DNA of 64,000 nucleotides from Candidatus Electrothrix aestuarii (GTDB lineage Bacteria; Desulfobacterota; Desulfobulbia; Desulfobulbales; Desulfobulbaceae): NCBI GenBank assembly GCA_032595685.2, contig CP159373.1, positions 1,075,001 to 1,139,000 of the forward strand, read 5' to 3'. Shown piece by piece: positions 9,072 to 18,000 of this stretch (position 1 is its first letter; each line of letters starts with the position of its first letter). The notes under the pieces were generated by a model. It saw only the letters and a program-made list of their open reading frames with translations, ran no database searches and was not told where the DNA came from. The position numbers and the translations under genes were made by a program.

Positions 9072-9263
9072 TTATTCTTTTACTTGCAAGTACATTGCGA
9101 TGCCACATAAGACAATAGAACCTAATGGGCCTAAAAGCTTTAACCAGAATGACATCATCCCGGATGTTGATGGTCTTCCACGATAGTATTCCAAGCTTAT
9201 AAACCAAACTATAGCGAGTAGTGTCAAGAAGTGGGAATATTCCACGTTCAATCCTTCAGTCAC
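9072..9263 (-). CDS. Small hypothetical membrane protein
   Basis: 63 aa with a GTG start, alternatives being a TTG or GTG a few codons in. Two hydrophobic segments (residues ~10-25 and ~40-60) are separated by a short polar loop (YYRGRPSTSG). It is not recognised. It lies 33 bp downstream of the 86-aa gene on the same strand and could be co-transcribed with it. No strong ribosome-binding site is visible, so it remains a tentative gene. Confidence 0.4.
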   Translation of the reverse strand: MTEGLNVEYSHFLTLLAIVWFISLEYYRGRPSTSGMMSFWLKLLGPLGSIVLCGIAMYLQVKE

Positions 9264-9296
9264 GTAGGTCAGCCTTTTAGCTCTGCTTAATCTAAC

Positions 9297-9557
9297 TTAG
9301 GCAACTGAAATATCATCCCCAGGTCCTAACGCCTTTCCCCCGAGAAACATGTTGTTCGGCTCACGACCGTCATTAACGTACACTTCGATGTCTCCCACGC
9401 CTCCTTCGCCCTTGTACTCGCTGGAGATATGAAAATGCTGATCGGGGTCATCTTTGATCATCTGGAGAAGTGAAATCAGTTCATCAATCTCAGCGGGAGC
9501 AAGCCCTAACTCTATACCATACCACCCATTCTTCCAATCCTCTATGTCTACATACAA
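9297..9557 (-). CDS. Conserved-looking small hypothetical protein
   Basis: 86 aa, acidic, mixed alpha/beta composition (EIDELISLLQMIKDDPDQHF, then a GVGDIEVYVND stretch). The start is TTG with a good Shine-Dalgarno (AGGAGG eight bases upstream), which is why I prefer it to an ATG. Size and character resemble the small immunity-like or unassigned proteins common in integron cassettes. It lies just after a putative attC on the same strand, in the cassette-like region 9.0-11.1 kb. Confidence 0.6.
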   Translation of the reverse strand: MYVDIEDWKNGWYGIELGLAPAEIDELISLLQMIKDDPDQHFHISSEYKGEGGVGDIEVYVNDGREPNNMFLGGKALGPGDDISVA

Positions 9558-9606
9558 TAGTTCTTCCTCCTATTTACATGACCACAAGGTAAGCCTGCTT
9601 GAGTGC

Positions 9607-9665
9607 AACGAAAGCGGGCAATGCATTGCTCAACTGCGGGCCTGCGTCGCGTGCAACGATTTGTT
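9607..9665 (-). other. Putative attC-like recombination site downstream of the 83-aa cassette ORF
   Basis: Read on the minus strand, the site opens with AACAAATCG and closes with CGCTTTCGTT, which are imperfectly complementary, with further partial pairing inside (TTGCACGCGACGC against GCAATGCATTGC). The 83-aa ORF reads into it and stops inside it, its last residues (KSLHATQAR) being encoded by the site. That arrangement is typical of cassette genes ending in attC. The site is an inference; folding and covariance have not been computed. Confidence 0.4.
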
Positions 9666-10114
9666 GTGAAGGCGAATAGCACGAGCGCAACGTTTACATA
9701 ACCGTCTATCCTTTGGTTTTTTAGAAACTATTCTCATCATTTCTCTATCACTAAAGGCATAAAGACGTTGGGTGCGGCTCTTCTGTTTTGATGTTAACAT
9801 ATTCATAATATATCAATTGTAGATTTCAAATTGAGTGTTATTCGCTCGAACTGCTCGACTTTTAATCCGGTAAAAATAGACCCCATAATTACCACCGCAT
9901 TAACAGGAGCAGTTTAGACAAATAGCACTTAAAGTGAAATGAAGTATTGGCACTTTTTCAATATCCTAGCTTTGATTTAGAAGAGCCGCACCCAAAGACG
10001 TTTCATCCTAACGGCAAGGCCATAACCGCATAATGTTCTGTAATAATCTGTTGTTTTGGATTTACCTCCGATATAATGGTAAACCTTACAACCTTCAGCA
10101 ATTACATATTCCAT
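9630..10114 (-). pseudogene. 83-aa cassette-type ORF split by a MITE
   Basis: The minus-strand ATG at 10114 opens a frame (MEYVIAEGCKVYHYIGG...) that now ends after about 45 codons at a TAA inside the MITE. If the 224-bp MITE and one 9-bp target copy are removed, the frame is open for 83 codons to the TGA at 9630-9632, with a basic second half (FSDREMMRIVSKKPKDRRLC, then KRCARA). The protein has two Cys clusters (TLCGYG and LCKRCARA) but no family I recognise. The ORF starts 14 bp after a GTTATG cassette boundary. Restoration of an exact frame is strong evidence that this was a real gene. Confidence 0.65.
9770..9993. mobile_element. 224-bp MITE with 15-bp perfect terminal inverted repeats and 9-bp target duplication
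   Basis: The left end GGGTGCGGCTCTTCT (9770-9784) is perfectly inverted at 9979-9993. The element is bordered by identical 9-bp direct repeats AAAGACGTT at 9761-9769 and 9994-10002. There is no ORF inside. It is a non-autonomous element that needs a transposase in trans; the source IS family is not identified from the termini alone. It interrupts the 83-aa ORF. Confidence 0.85.
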
Positions 10115-10127
10115 ATTAAAGCCTCAT

Positions 10128-10240
10128 AACGTTAAGATAAGCCGCCGCAAGCGAACTGGGAATTTCCACAAGCAAGTAAACACCTAAGCTTGATTGGTTG
10201 AATAACGCGCGTGCTTGCGGTCGGTCTTGATTGCATTGTT
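10128..10240 (-). other. Putative attC site after the GNAT gene
   Basis: On the minus strand, ten bases after the GNAT stop, the sequence GCGAACAATGCAATCAAG begins a ~113-bp imperfect inverted repeat with an internal stem (GACCGACCGCAAGC against GCTTGCGGCGGCTT) and ends at ACGTTATGAGG. The opening AACAA...TCAAG and the closing GTTA resemble VCR-type attC sites. The next cassette ORF begins immediately afterwards. No integrase gene is in the window. Structure prediction is needed to confirm. Confidence 0.5.
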
Positions 10241-10249
10241 CGCACTTGA

Positions 10250-11071
10250 TTAGAGTCTAATTTTGTCAATATAGAAGCCATTTGCGCAACACCTGACTCC
10301 AATAGCTTCTGCTTCTTGGTATTTCGCCTTATCCAAATATCTCTGTTTCTCATCGACTTCGATACCAATAACAACATCTCGATCAAATGCATCCGTTTGC
10401 GTTTTCGTATTGAAAGATACACGCTTATCTAAATAAATGATGTTGTCTTGGCCTAGCCTCGCTTTTGGTTCATGAATTGCGAATGGCATCTTATTTGTCT
10501 CCCACATAAACGACTCTGGGAAGAAACGAATTACCACTTTAATATCCATACCTTTTTCCGGGAGAGATAAATTCTTTTCAAGAATTCGGTAGGCATAATT
10601 ATGCCCATCTCTAGTGTTAATAAGCGTGAACCCCATGCTTTCCCAAAAGGGTATAGAAGATGAAGGTTTACATCGGATATAAAGGCAGCATTCATCACGC
10701 TTTCTATTGATAGAAAAACATCGTTCCACCATCTTTCGACCGATTCCTTTTCGCCGATACGCTTTGCGGACTTGAAGAATGCCTGGATAGATCAACTTGC
10801 CAAGTTGGAATGCGGCGGGCTGCCCACTTTGACCATCGATGTAAACGAGAAGGTCACCATTTTGATGAGATCTTCTTTCAATAACGCTCCAGTTACAAAG
10901 AAAGTTACCATGCACCCCTAGTTTTTTTTCATCAACAAGCCATGCATGTATAGCAGTGAGGTCTGTGTTTGTAGACCGACGTATCGATGACCGGCTGCGT
11001 TTTGGTGGCGTGGTAATATCTTGAGTCATAATTCTTATTGCGAACAGTGTTAATAAGTGGAAACTCCCCAT
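10250..11071 (-). CDS. GNAT-family N-acetyltransferase with C-terminal extension
   Basis: Up to 273 aa; an internal ATG at 11029 (MTQDITTPPKRSR) is an equally plausible start. Residues ~30-165 carry the GNAT pattern: a FQLGKLIYPGILQVRKAYRR strand followed by the acetyl-CoA loop RRKGIGRKMVERCF, and SIPFWESMGF near the end of the fold. The last ~100 residues are an additional domain that I do not recognise. Substrate unknown. The gene lies between a GTTATG boundary (just upstream of 11071) and the attC-like site below 10250, so it looks like an integron cassette; acetyltransferases are frequent cassette cargo. Confidence 0.7.
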   Translation of the reverse strand: MGSFHLLTLFAIRIMTQDITTPPKRSRSSIRRSTNTDLTAIHAWLVDEKKLGVHGNFLCNWSVIERRSHQNGDLLVYIDGQSGQPAAFQLGKLIYPGILQVRKAYRRKGIGRKMVERCFSINRKRDECCLYIRCKPSSSIPFWESMGFTLINTRDGHNYAYRILEKNLSLPEKGMDIKVVIRFFPESFMWETNKMPFAIHEPKARLGQDNIIYLDKRVSFNTKTQTDAFDRDVVIGIEVDEKQRYLDKAKYQEAEAIGVRCCANGFYIDKIRL

Positions 11072-11104
11072 GCATAACCTGCCTCATGGTTTCATAGTTT
11101 CCAT

Positions 11105-12154
11105 TTACTCAAACAAATTCGCCTGCTGGGCAAAGCCCCCCGGTACCTTTCTCCCGAAATGTTCATAGACCGCAGCGGTAGCCATCCGGCCCCGTGGGGT
11201 GCGCATCAGGAAACCTGACTGGATAAGAAAGGGTTCGTAGACATCTTCCAAGGTGTTTTTTTCCTCGCAGACCGCTGTAGCCAGAGTATCCAGCCCGATG
11301 GGACCGCCCTGAAATTTATCAATCAGGGTGAGGAGGATACGGCGATCCATCTCATCCAAACCAAAGCGATCCACAGCCAGCATATCCAGGGCCTTGCTTG
11401 CCACCTCCTCGGTGACCACGGCATGTCCTCCGACCTCGGAGAAATCCCGCACCCGACGGAGCAGGCGGTTAGCAATCCTGGGCGTCCCCCTGGAACGACG
11501 GCCAAGCTCCAAGGCACCGGCATCATCAATTCCGATACCAAGGACTCCTGCTGAACGCTGGACAATGGTGACCAGCTCTTCCGGGCTGTAAAATTCCAGG
11601 CGCAGCAGAACACCGAAGCGGTCGCGCAGCGGCGGCGTAAGCAGACCGGTGCGGGTGGTGGCACCGACCAGGGTGAAACGGGGCAGATCAATCTTGACCG
11701 AACGGGCACCCGGCCCCTGACCGATAATCAAATCCAGCTGATAATCTTCCATAGCCGGATAGAGAATTTCTTCCACAGCATGGTTAAGGCGATGGATCTC
11801 ATCAATAAAGAGCACATCGCCAGCCTGGAGACTGGTCAGGATAGCTGCCAGATCACCGGAGCGCTCAATCACCGGGCCTGAGGTGGTCTTGATACCCGCG
11901 CTCATTTCATTGGCGATGATATAAGCCAAGGTGGTCTTGCCCAGGCCGGGAAAACCGTGGAAGAGCACATGGTCCAGGGCCTCTCCTCGCTGACGGGCTG
12001 CCTGAATAAACACTTTCAGACTCTGCTTCACCTGCTCCTGACCGATGTATTCATCCAGCCGTTGGGGACGGAGATTGAGATCCGGCAGGGCATCGTCAAT
12101 CTGCTTTTCCCCTTCCACGATCCGCTTACCGGTGAGATCTTCTTCGAAATTCAT
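11105..12154 (-). CDS. ruvB: Holliday junction branch migration DNA helicase RuvB
   Basis: 349 aa, normal length. AAA+ ATPase that drives branch migration of Holliday junctions with RuvA. Visible motifs: the family start [12 protein letters not shown], Walker [11 protein letters not shown] (GF replaces the usual GP), Walker [11 protein letters not shown], sensor-1 [20 protein letters not shown], and the winged-helix DNA-binding C-terminus around [12 protein letters not shown]. The start overlaps the ruvA stop by 4 bp (ATGA), the usual coupled ruvAB arrangement. RuvC is not adjacent. Confidence 0.97.
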   Translation of the reverse strand: MNFEEDLTGKRIVEGEKQIDDALPDLNLRPQRLDEYIGQEQVKQSLKVFIQAARQRGEALDHVLFHGFPGLGKTTLAYIIANEMSAGIKTTSGPVIERSGDLAAILTSLQAGDVLFIDEIHRLNHAVEEILYPAMEDYQLDLIIGQGPGARSVKIDLPRFTLVGATTRTGLLTPPLRDRFGVLLRLEFYSPEELVTIVQRSAGVLGIGIDDAGALELGRRSRGTPRIANRLLRRVRDFSEVGGHAVVTEEVASKALDMLAVDRFGLDEMDRRILLTLIDKFQGGPIGLDTLATAVCEEKNTLEDVYEPFLIQSGFLMRTPRGRMATAAVYEHFGRKVPGGFAQQANLFE

Positions 12155-12777
12155 GCCAGACTCCTCAGGGCATTACGGATAAGTTCATCCACCTTCATCT
12201 CAGCGGCAGCCTCTGGATCTGCCTGTTGGACCGAACGCAAGGCCTGCCAGGCCGTCTCTTGAGGATAGCCCAAATTCACCAAGGCCGAGGCGGCATCCTG
12301 CATGGCAAAGCCTTCGCTTCGGGGCGGAGCTCCTGTGCCGGAACCGGCTGCTGAGGCCGTTTCTGCTCCGACAAACCCACCGACCTTGTCTGCCAGCTCC
12401 ATGCAGAGGCGCTGAGCCGTCTTTTTCCCAACCCCGGACAGGGCAGTCAGTCGGGCCAGATCTTTCAGGTTCACGGCGTTGCAGAGTTCTGCGGGTTCAA
12501 TACCGGAAAGGATGGACAGGGCTAGCTTGGGACCAACGCCGGACACCCCGGTAAGAAGCAGGAAAAGCTTCTTCTGCTCCATATCGGTGAAGCCATACAG
12601 GGTAATGGCATCTTCCCGAACATGGGTGAGGATGTGTAGAAAGGTCTTTTCCCCAGTTGGGGGCAGCTTATCATAGGTTCGACTGGAGAGAAGGACCTCG
12701 TAACCAACACCATGTACATCAAGGATGACCAAGGAAGGGTCCTTATGCTGAAGAATTCCAGAGAGGCTTGCTATCAT
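12151..12777 (-). CDS. ruvA: Holliday junction DNA-binding protein RuvA
   Basis: 208 aa. RuvA tetramers clamp Holliday junctions and load RuvB. The N-terminal OB-fold ([20 protein letters not shown]), the tandem helix-hairpin-helix motifs ([16 protein letters not shown] and [15 protein letters not shown]) and a flexible Gly/Ala/Ser linker leading to the RuvB-binding three-helix domain III are all visible. Length and domain order are typical. It is translationally coupled to ruvB. Confidence 0.96.
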   Translation of the reverse strand: MIASLSGILQHKDPSLVILDVHGVGYEVLLSSRTYDKLPPTGEKTFLHILTHVREDAITLYGFTDMEQKKLFLLLTGVSGVGPKLALSILSGIEPAELCNAVNLKDLARLTALSGVGKKTAQRLCMELADKVGGFVGAETASAAGSGTGAPPRSEGFAMQDAASALVNLGYPQETAWQALRSVQQADPEAAAEMKVDELIRNALRSLA

Positions 12778-13081
12778 ATTTTTTGTCGCACCCCAGGGGA
12801 GAGCTGAATATTTATTGAGATTTGATTATAACGGGATTATAACGGCTATGGTCGATCCGGCAACGTATTTCCCCTGTCTTTTCTTCCCTCTCATATCTCC
12901 TCGCAGAACGTCTCTTTGGAGCAAGCGCCTTCTCTCCACCCTGCTGTTCAGCAAGGGAAAATCAGCGTACCTTAATGCCGCTTGAAAAAACACGTTGCTT
13001 TCTATAAGCTAAAAAAAGGGCTTGCACAGTTTATGCACCCCCCTTTTCAAGGAAAACAAAAAAATTCAACACAGAGCACCT
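12778..13081. other. Divergent intergenic region between ruvA and the Na/Pi cotransporter gene
   Basis: About 300 bp that should hold both divergent promoters. I see no convincing gene, operator or terminator. An in-frame extension of the cotransporter reading frame to 13022 exists but gives a polar, unlikely N-terminus. Confidence 0.5.
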
Positions 13082-14791
13082 ATGGATATACCTATAGATT
13101 TTTGGAAATTGGCAGCAGGTTTGTCTATCTTTCTTTACGGCATGTTTCTTCTGGAAGACTCGGTCAGAATCATGTCCGGCAAGGCCTTCCGCCAGATGAT
13201 TCGTTTTTATACTGCCGGGCGCCTACGCTCCATAGGCAGCGGTGCTCTCATCACGGCCATCCTCCAATCCAGCTCGGCAGTGTCCCTCATGGTGCTGGCC
13301 TTTGTCGGTGCAGGCGTGATGACGATGGAAAACGGCATCGGCGTGATGATTGGCGCCAATATCGGCACAACCCTGACGGCATGGATTGTGGCGGCATTTG
13401 GTTTTAAAATCAAGATCTCAAGCATGGCCTTTCCCTTCATCGCCTGCTCCGGGCTTATTGCCATTATCATTAATCCTTCATCCAAAATTTACCAATTCAG
13501 CCGCCTCCTGATCGGCTTCGGTTTTCTCCTGCTCGGGCTTGATTATATGAAGACCAGCGTAGAGGCCTATACCCAGTACGTTGATCTGAAGGCGCTTGCC
13601 GGTTACGGAACCTGGCTCTACCTGCTCTTCGGCATCCTCATGACTGCTATCATGCAGGCCAGTGCCGCCTCCATCGCCATCATTCTCACCGGACTCCATA
13701 GTGGTCTGATCAACTTCGAGGTTGCAGCAGCTATGGTAATCGGGGCCAACATCGGCACCACGGTCACCGTCCTGCTCGGTGCTGTAGGCGGTATGCCGAT
13801 AAAAAAACGGGTGGGGACCAGTCATCTTTTCTTTAATGTGGTGACAGGTCTCATTGCCTTTATCGCTTTGGACCCTTTAACTCATGTGGTCGAGTTATTT
13901 TTTGATACCTCAGCCAATGCCGTGATGGGGCTGGCACTCTTTCACACCTTATTCAACATAATAGGCGCACTGGTCTTTCTCCCTTTTATCGGACTGATGT
14001 CACGATTTCTTTCACGGATTTTTCCTGAACGCAGGGCTGTGCTGACCGTCTACCTGAATAATACCCCCACAGAAGTCCTGGATGCAGCTACGGATTCCCT
14101 GCGCAAGGAAACCCTGCATCTCTTTGAGGAATGTCAGCTCTACACCCTCAAGACCTTTGGCATTGATGACAAACTAGTTTTTGACCATGCCCTGCCCTTT
14201 GAAAAGAGCCTTGGCCGCCGCAATAATAACCTCAAGGATTTCTATGCCAATGCTAAACTCCTGCACGGTGAAATCATTGAGTTCTACGCCAAACTGATGA
14301 ATGCCAAGATAGAGCAAGACGAAGCAAGGGCCTTGGAACACATGATTTATGCCTCACGTAATATCATGAACTCCATGAAAAACGTCAAAGGACTCAGACA
14401 TGATCTGGAAGAATTTGATAGCTCAGAGAATAAACATCTCAATCAACAGTACCGCCTGTTCCGGCGTCGCCTTATTGGCCTGTACCACAGCATCAACAGC
14501 TTTTTTGAGCAGAAAGAGGAGCAGGAAAAATACCGTTCTCTCCTACGGGCGATCATCAATATTGAACAACAGGATGCGCAGTTCCTTAAAACCGTGATGA
14601 AATTGGCCGCAGCCAGTGATATCAACGAGCTGGAAATATCTTCCCTGCTCATGGCTAACCGTCTGTTCAGTCAGGCAGGCCGTCTTCAGGTCTTTGCCCT
14701 GAAAGACTTACTGCTGCAGAAAGAGGGGATTCAGGAGTTTGATCATGCTATGGATATGAAAGAATTGCTGGATGAGGAGCAGGGAAAATAG
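13082..14791 (+). CDS. Na+/phosphate cotransporter family protein with PhoU-like C-terminal domain
   Basis: 569 aa from the ATG at 13082 (MDIPIDFWKLAAGLSIFLYG), chosen because the membrane domain begins there; an ATG 60 bases earlier adds only a polar tail. The two inverted Na/Pi repeats carry the characteristic glutamine motifs ILQSSSAVSLM (first repeat) and IMQASAASIAI (second, changed from QSSSA), plus two copies of GANIGTT. The last ~230 residues are helical and PhoU-like. The predicted role is sodium-driven phosphate movement in the inner membrane, with the PhoU-like part as regulator. Unlinked to the pst genes 24 kb away. Confidence 0.88.
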   Translation: MDIPIDFWKLAAGLSIFLYGMFLLEDSVRIMSGKAFRQMIRFYTAGRLRSIGSGALITAILQSSSAVSLMVLAFVGAGVMTMENGIGVMIGANIGTTLTAWIVAAFGFKIKISSMAFPFIACSGLIAIIINPSSKIYQFSRLLIGFGFLLLGLDYMKTSVEAYTQYVDLKALAGYGTWLYLLFGILMTAIMQASAASIAIILTGLHSGLINFEVAAAMVIGANIGTTVTVLLGAVGGMPIKKRVGTSHLFFNVVTGLIAFIALDPLTHVVELFFDTSANAVMGLALFHTLFNIIGALVFLPFIGLMSRFLSRIFPERRAVLTVYLNNTPTEVLDAATDSLRKETLHLFEECQLYTLKTFGIDDKLVFDHALPFEKSLGRRNNNLKDFYANAKLLHGEIIEFYAKLMNAKIEQDEARALEHMIYASRNIMNSMKNVKGLRHDLEEFDSSENKHLNQQYRLFRRRLIGLYHSINSFFEQKEEQEKYRSLLRAIINIEQQDAQFLKTVMKLAAASDINELEISSLLMANRLFSQAGRLQVFALKDLLLQKEGIQEFDHAMDMKELLDEEQGK

Positions 14792-14860
14792 GAACCATCC
14801 AGCTCCACTCATCTTTCCTCCATCCACCTCACTCTAGAATTTTTTCCACTATCTTTCCTG

Positions 14861-14884
14861 GTTCCCAAGCTCCGGCTTGGGAAC
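14861..14884. repeat. Perfect 10-bp stem palindrome
   Basis: GTTCCCAAGC, a 4-base loop, then GCTTGGGAAC. It could terminate the cotransporter transcript, although only a short T stretch follows (GTTTTCCC). The sequence resembles palindromes that occur many times in some sulfur-bacterial and cyanobacterial genomes, so it may be a dispersed repeat rather than a dedicated terminator. Confidence 0.6.
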
Positions 14885-15042
14885 TGTTTTCCCCTGAGCC
14901 CCAGAAAAAAAAACGCCCCTTCCATTTCCAGCAATCCTGTTTCACCAAAATACCTTCCTTTACTTTTTTGAAAAAGTAGAGTAAGCGAGAATAACAATAT
15001 TAAAAATTCATAAAGGATTAACTGCCGTTAGCGGAGGATGTC

Positions 15043-18000
15043 ATGCCGGAGAGCAAAACGCCAGAAGGTAGGAGCCAGGAAGGAGAAAGCAGACAGCAGC
15101 AAAACCCTATGTCCGCTCCAGCCATCGGTCTCCCCAAAGGTGGTGGGGCCATCAAGGGGATGGGTGAAAAATTCGCCGCTAATCCGGTCACCGGCACGGG
15201 CTCCATGTCCGTGCCCCTTGCTCTTAGTCCGGGGCGTGGCGGTTTCGGTCCCCAGCTCTCCCTTTCCTATGATTCCGGCGCAGGCAACGGTCCTTTTGGT
15301 TTCGGCTGGAGTCTTTCTCTGCCCACCATCACCCGCAAGACCGACAAAGGGTTGCCGCAATACAACGATGCTGCCGAATCTGATGTGTTTATTCTCTCCG
15401 GGGCCGAGGACCTGGTGCCTGTTCCGATGCCGCAACCGGAGGAACCCCGCGAACCCGACGTGTTTGATGAACAGAGCAACGGCTATCTGGTTGATGCCTT
15501 TCGACCCCGCATCGAAGGGTTGTTCGCCCGCATTGAACGCTGGACCAAGGTAGTCATCGGGCCGACAGCGGAAAACAGCGAAGAACCTGATGAGCCCGGC
15601 GATGTCCATTGGCGTTCCATCTCCAAGGACAACATCCTGACCATCTACGGCCCGGACAGCAAATCACGAATCTGTGACCCTGCTGATCCGGGCCGCGTTT
15701 TTTCCTGGCTCATTGCCGAGACTCGTGACGACCGAGGCAATGCGGTTATCTACGAGTACAAGGCCGAAGACAGCGCGGATGTTGATCTTAACCAGGCCCA
15801 CGAACGCAACCGGGATAATGACAGCAGAGGAACCAACCGCTATCTGAAACGCATCCTCTACGGTAACCCGAAGCCGCTGCTGGACGAAAAAGGCAAACGC
15901 CCGTTGTTCCTTACCGCTCACCAGCGCGAACAGGATGACTGGATGTTCGAGGCGGTCTTTGATTACGGTGAGGATGATAACGGCACTTGGTCCTGTCGGC
16001 CCGACCCCTTTTCCTCCTACCGGGCCGGGTTCGAGAACCGCACCTATCGCCTCTGCCAGCGGGTGTTGATGTTTCATCACATCCCGGACAGTTTGGATGG
16101 TCGGAAGGGCTATGATGGACTGGTGCGTTCCACAGATTTCACCTACCGTTACGAAACCGAGGCGGGCAAGGACAGTTCAGCCAATCCTATCTACACCTTT
16201 CTGCATTCAGTCACCCAGAGCGGCTATCAACCGGGTTCCACCGGCTACAGCAAGGAAAGCCTGCCCCCGCTGGAATTTCAGTACAGTAAACCGCTTGTGC
16301 AGGACAAGGTGGAGGAGGTTGACCCGGCCAGTCTGGAAAACCTGCCTGTGGGCGTGGACGGGGCCACCTATCAATGGACCGACCTGCACGGCGAGGGCAT
16401 TCCCGGCATCCTGACTGAGCAGGCCGGGGCTTGGTTCTACAAGCGTAATTTCAGTCCGGTCAGCAGCTTGGTTGAATTTGCGCCGCTGGAGCAGGTTGCA
16501 GTCAAACCGAATCTCTCCCTTGCCGCCGGGGCGCAGTCCATGGATCTGGCCGGGGACGGCCTGCCGGACCTGGCAGTGCTGGACGGGCCTGTGCCGGGTC
16601 TGTATGAGCATGACGAGGCGGAAGGCTGGAACAGCTTCCGACCGTTCACCTCCCGCCTCAACCGCAGCAGCCGTGATCCCAATCTGAAGTTTGTGGACTT
16701 AGATGGTGACGGTCATGCCGACATCCTGATTACGGAAGATGATGCTCTGGTCTGGCATCAGTCCCTGGCTGAGGAGGGCTTCGGCCCGGCCCGCCGGGTT
16801 GCCCAGGCCCTTGATGAAGAAAAAGGCCCGCGTTTGGTCTTTGCCGACGGAAGCGAGTCGGTCTATCTGGCCGACCTCAGCGGCGACGGCCTCACCGATT
16901 TGGTCCGCATCCGCAACGGCGAGGTCTGTTACTGGCCCAACCTGGGGCATTGCCGTTTCGGGGCCAAGGTGACGATGGACAACTCACCGTGGTTTGACCG
17001 TCCAGACCAGTTTGACCAGCAGCGCATCCGCCTAGCGGACATTGATGGCAGCGGCACCACGGACATCATCTATCTCCATGCCGAGGGTGTGCGCTTATAT
17101 TTTAACCAGTCCGGCAACTCGTGGAGCAATCAGCAACAGCTGGCCGTTTTCCCGCCCACAGATAATCTGTCTGCGGTTAATGTCACCGATCTGTTGGGCA
17201 ACGGCACGGCCTGCCTGGTCTGGTCATCGCCGCTGCCCGGAGCATCCGGTCGCCAGATGCGCTATGTTAATTTGATGGGCGGGCAAAAGCCGCATCTGAT
17301 GATCAGGACGATCAACAACATGGGCGCAGAAACCTGCGTTGAGTACGCGCCTTCGACCAAGTTTTATTTGCAGGACAAGTTGAATGGCAGCCCGTGGATC
17401 AGCAAGCTGCCTTTTCCCGTGCATGTGGTGGAGCGGGTGGAGACCTGGGATCAGATCAGCGGCAATTGCTTTGCCAGCCGTCATGCCTATCACCACGGTT
17501 ATTTTGACGGCTTGGAGCGGGAATTCCGGGGCTTCGGCATGGTGGAGCAATGGGATAGCGAGGAGTTCGGGGTTCTCCCAGGGGACGGGTCGGAGGATGA
17601 AATCACGGAGGCTCTGCCAGAAGAAGGCCAGCCGCAGGCCAGCAATTTTGACCCTGCCTTTGAGATGCCGCCAGTCCATACCAAGACCTGGTTCCATACC
17701 GGAACTTGGCTGGATGGCGAGCGCATCTCCCGGCAGTTTGAAAAGGAGTATTACCGTCCGCCTGCACAGTCTGCGGAAGAAGCGCAGGCGTGGCTGCTGC
17801 CGGACACTGTTTTGCCGCCGGGTCTCAGTTCGGAAGAGCTGCGGGAAGCCTGCCGTTCCTTGAAAGGCTCCATGCTCCGGCAGGAAATTTACGCCTTGGA
17901 TGACAGCGGCAAGGAGGAACATCCCTACACGATCACGGAGCAGAACTTCACCGTCAAGCTCCTGCAAAACAGGGGCGATAACCCGCACGCCGTCTTTTTC

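Noticed and set aside
12982..13407. 141-codon ORF overlapping the start of the Na/Pi gene
   Set aside because: Different frame from the clear membrane transporter and without any family signature.
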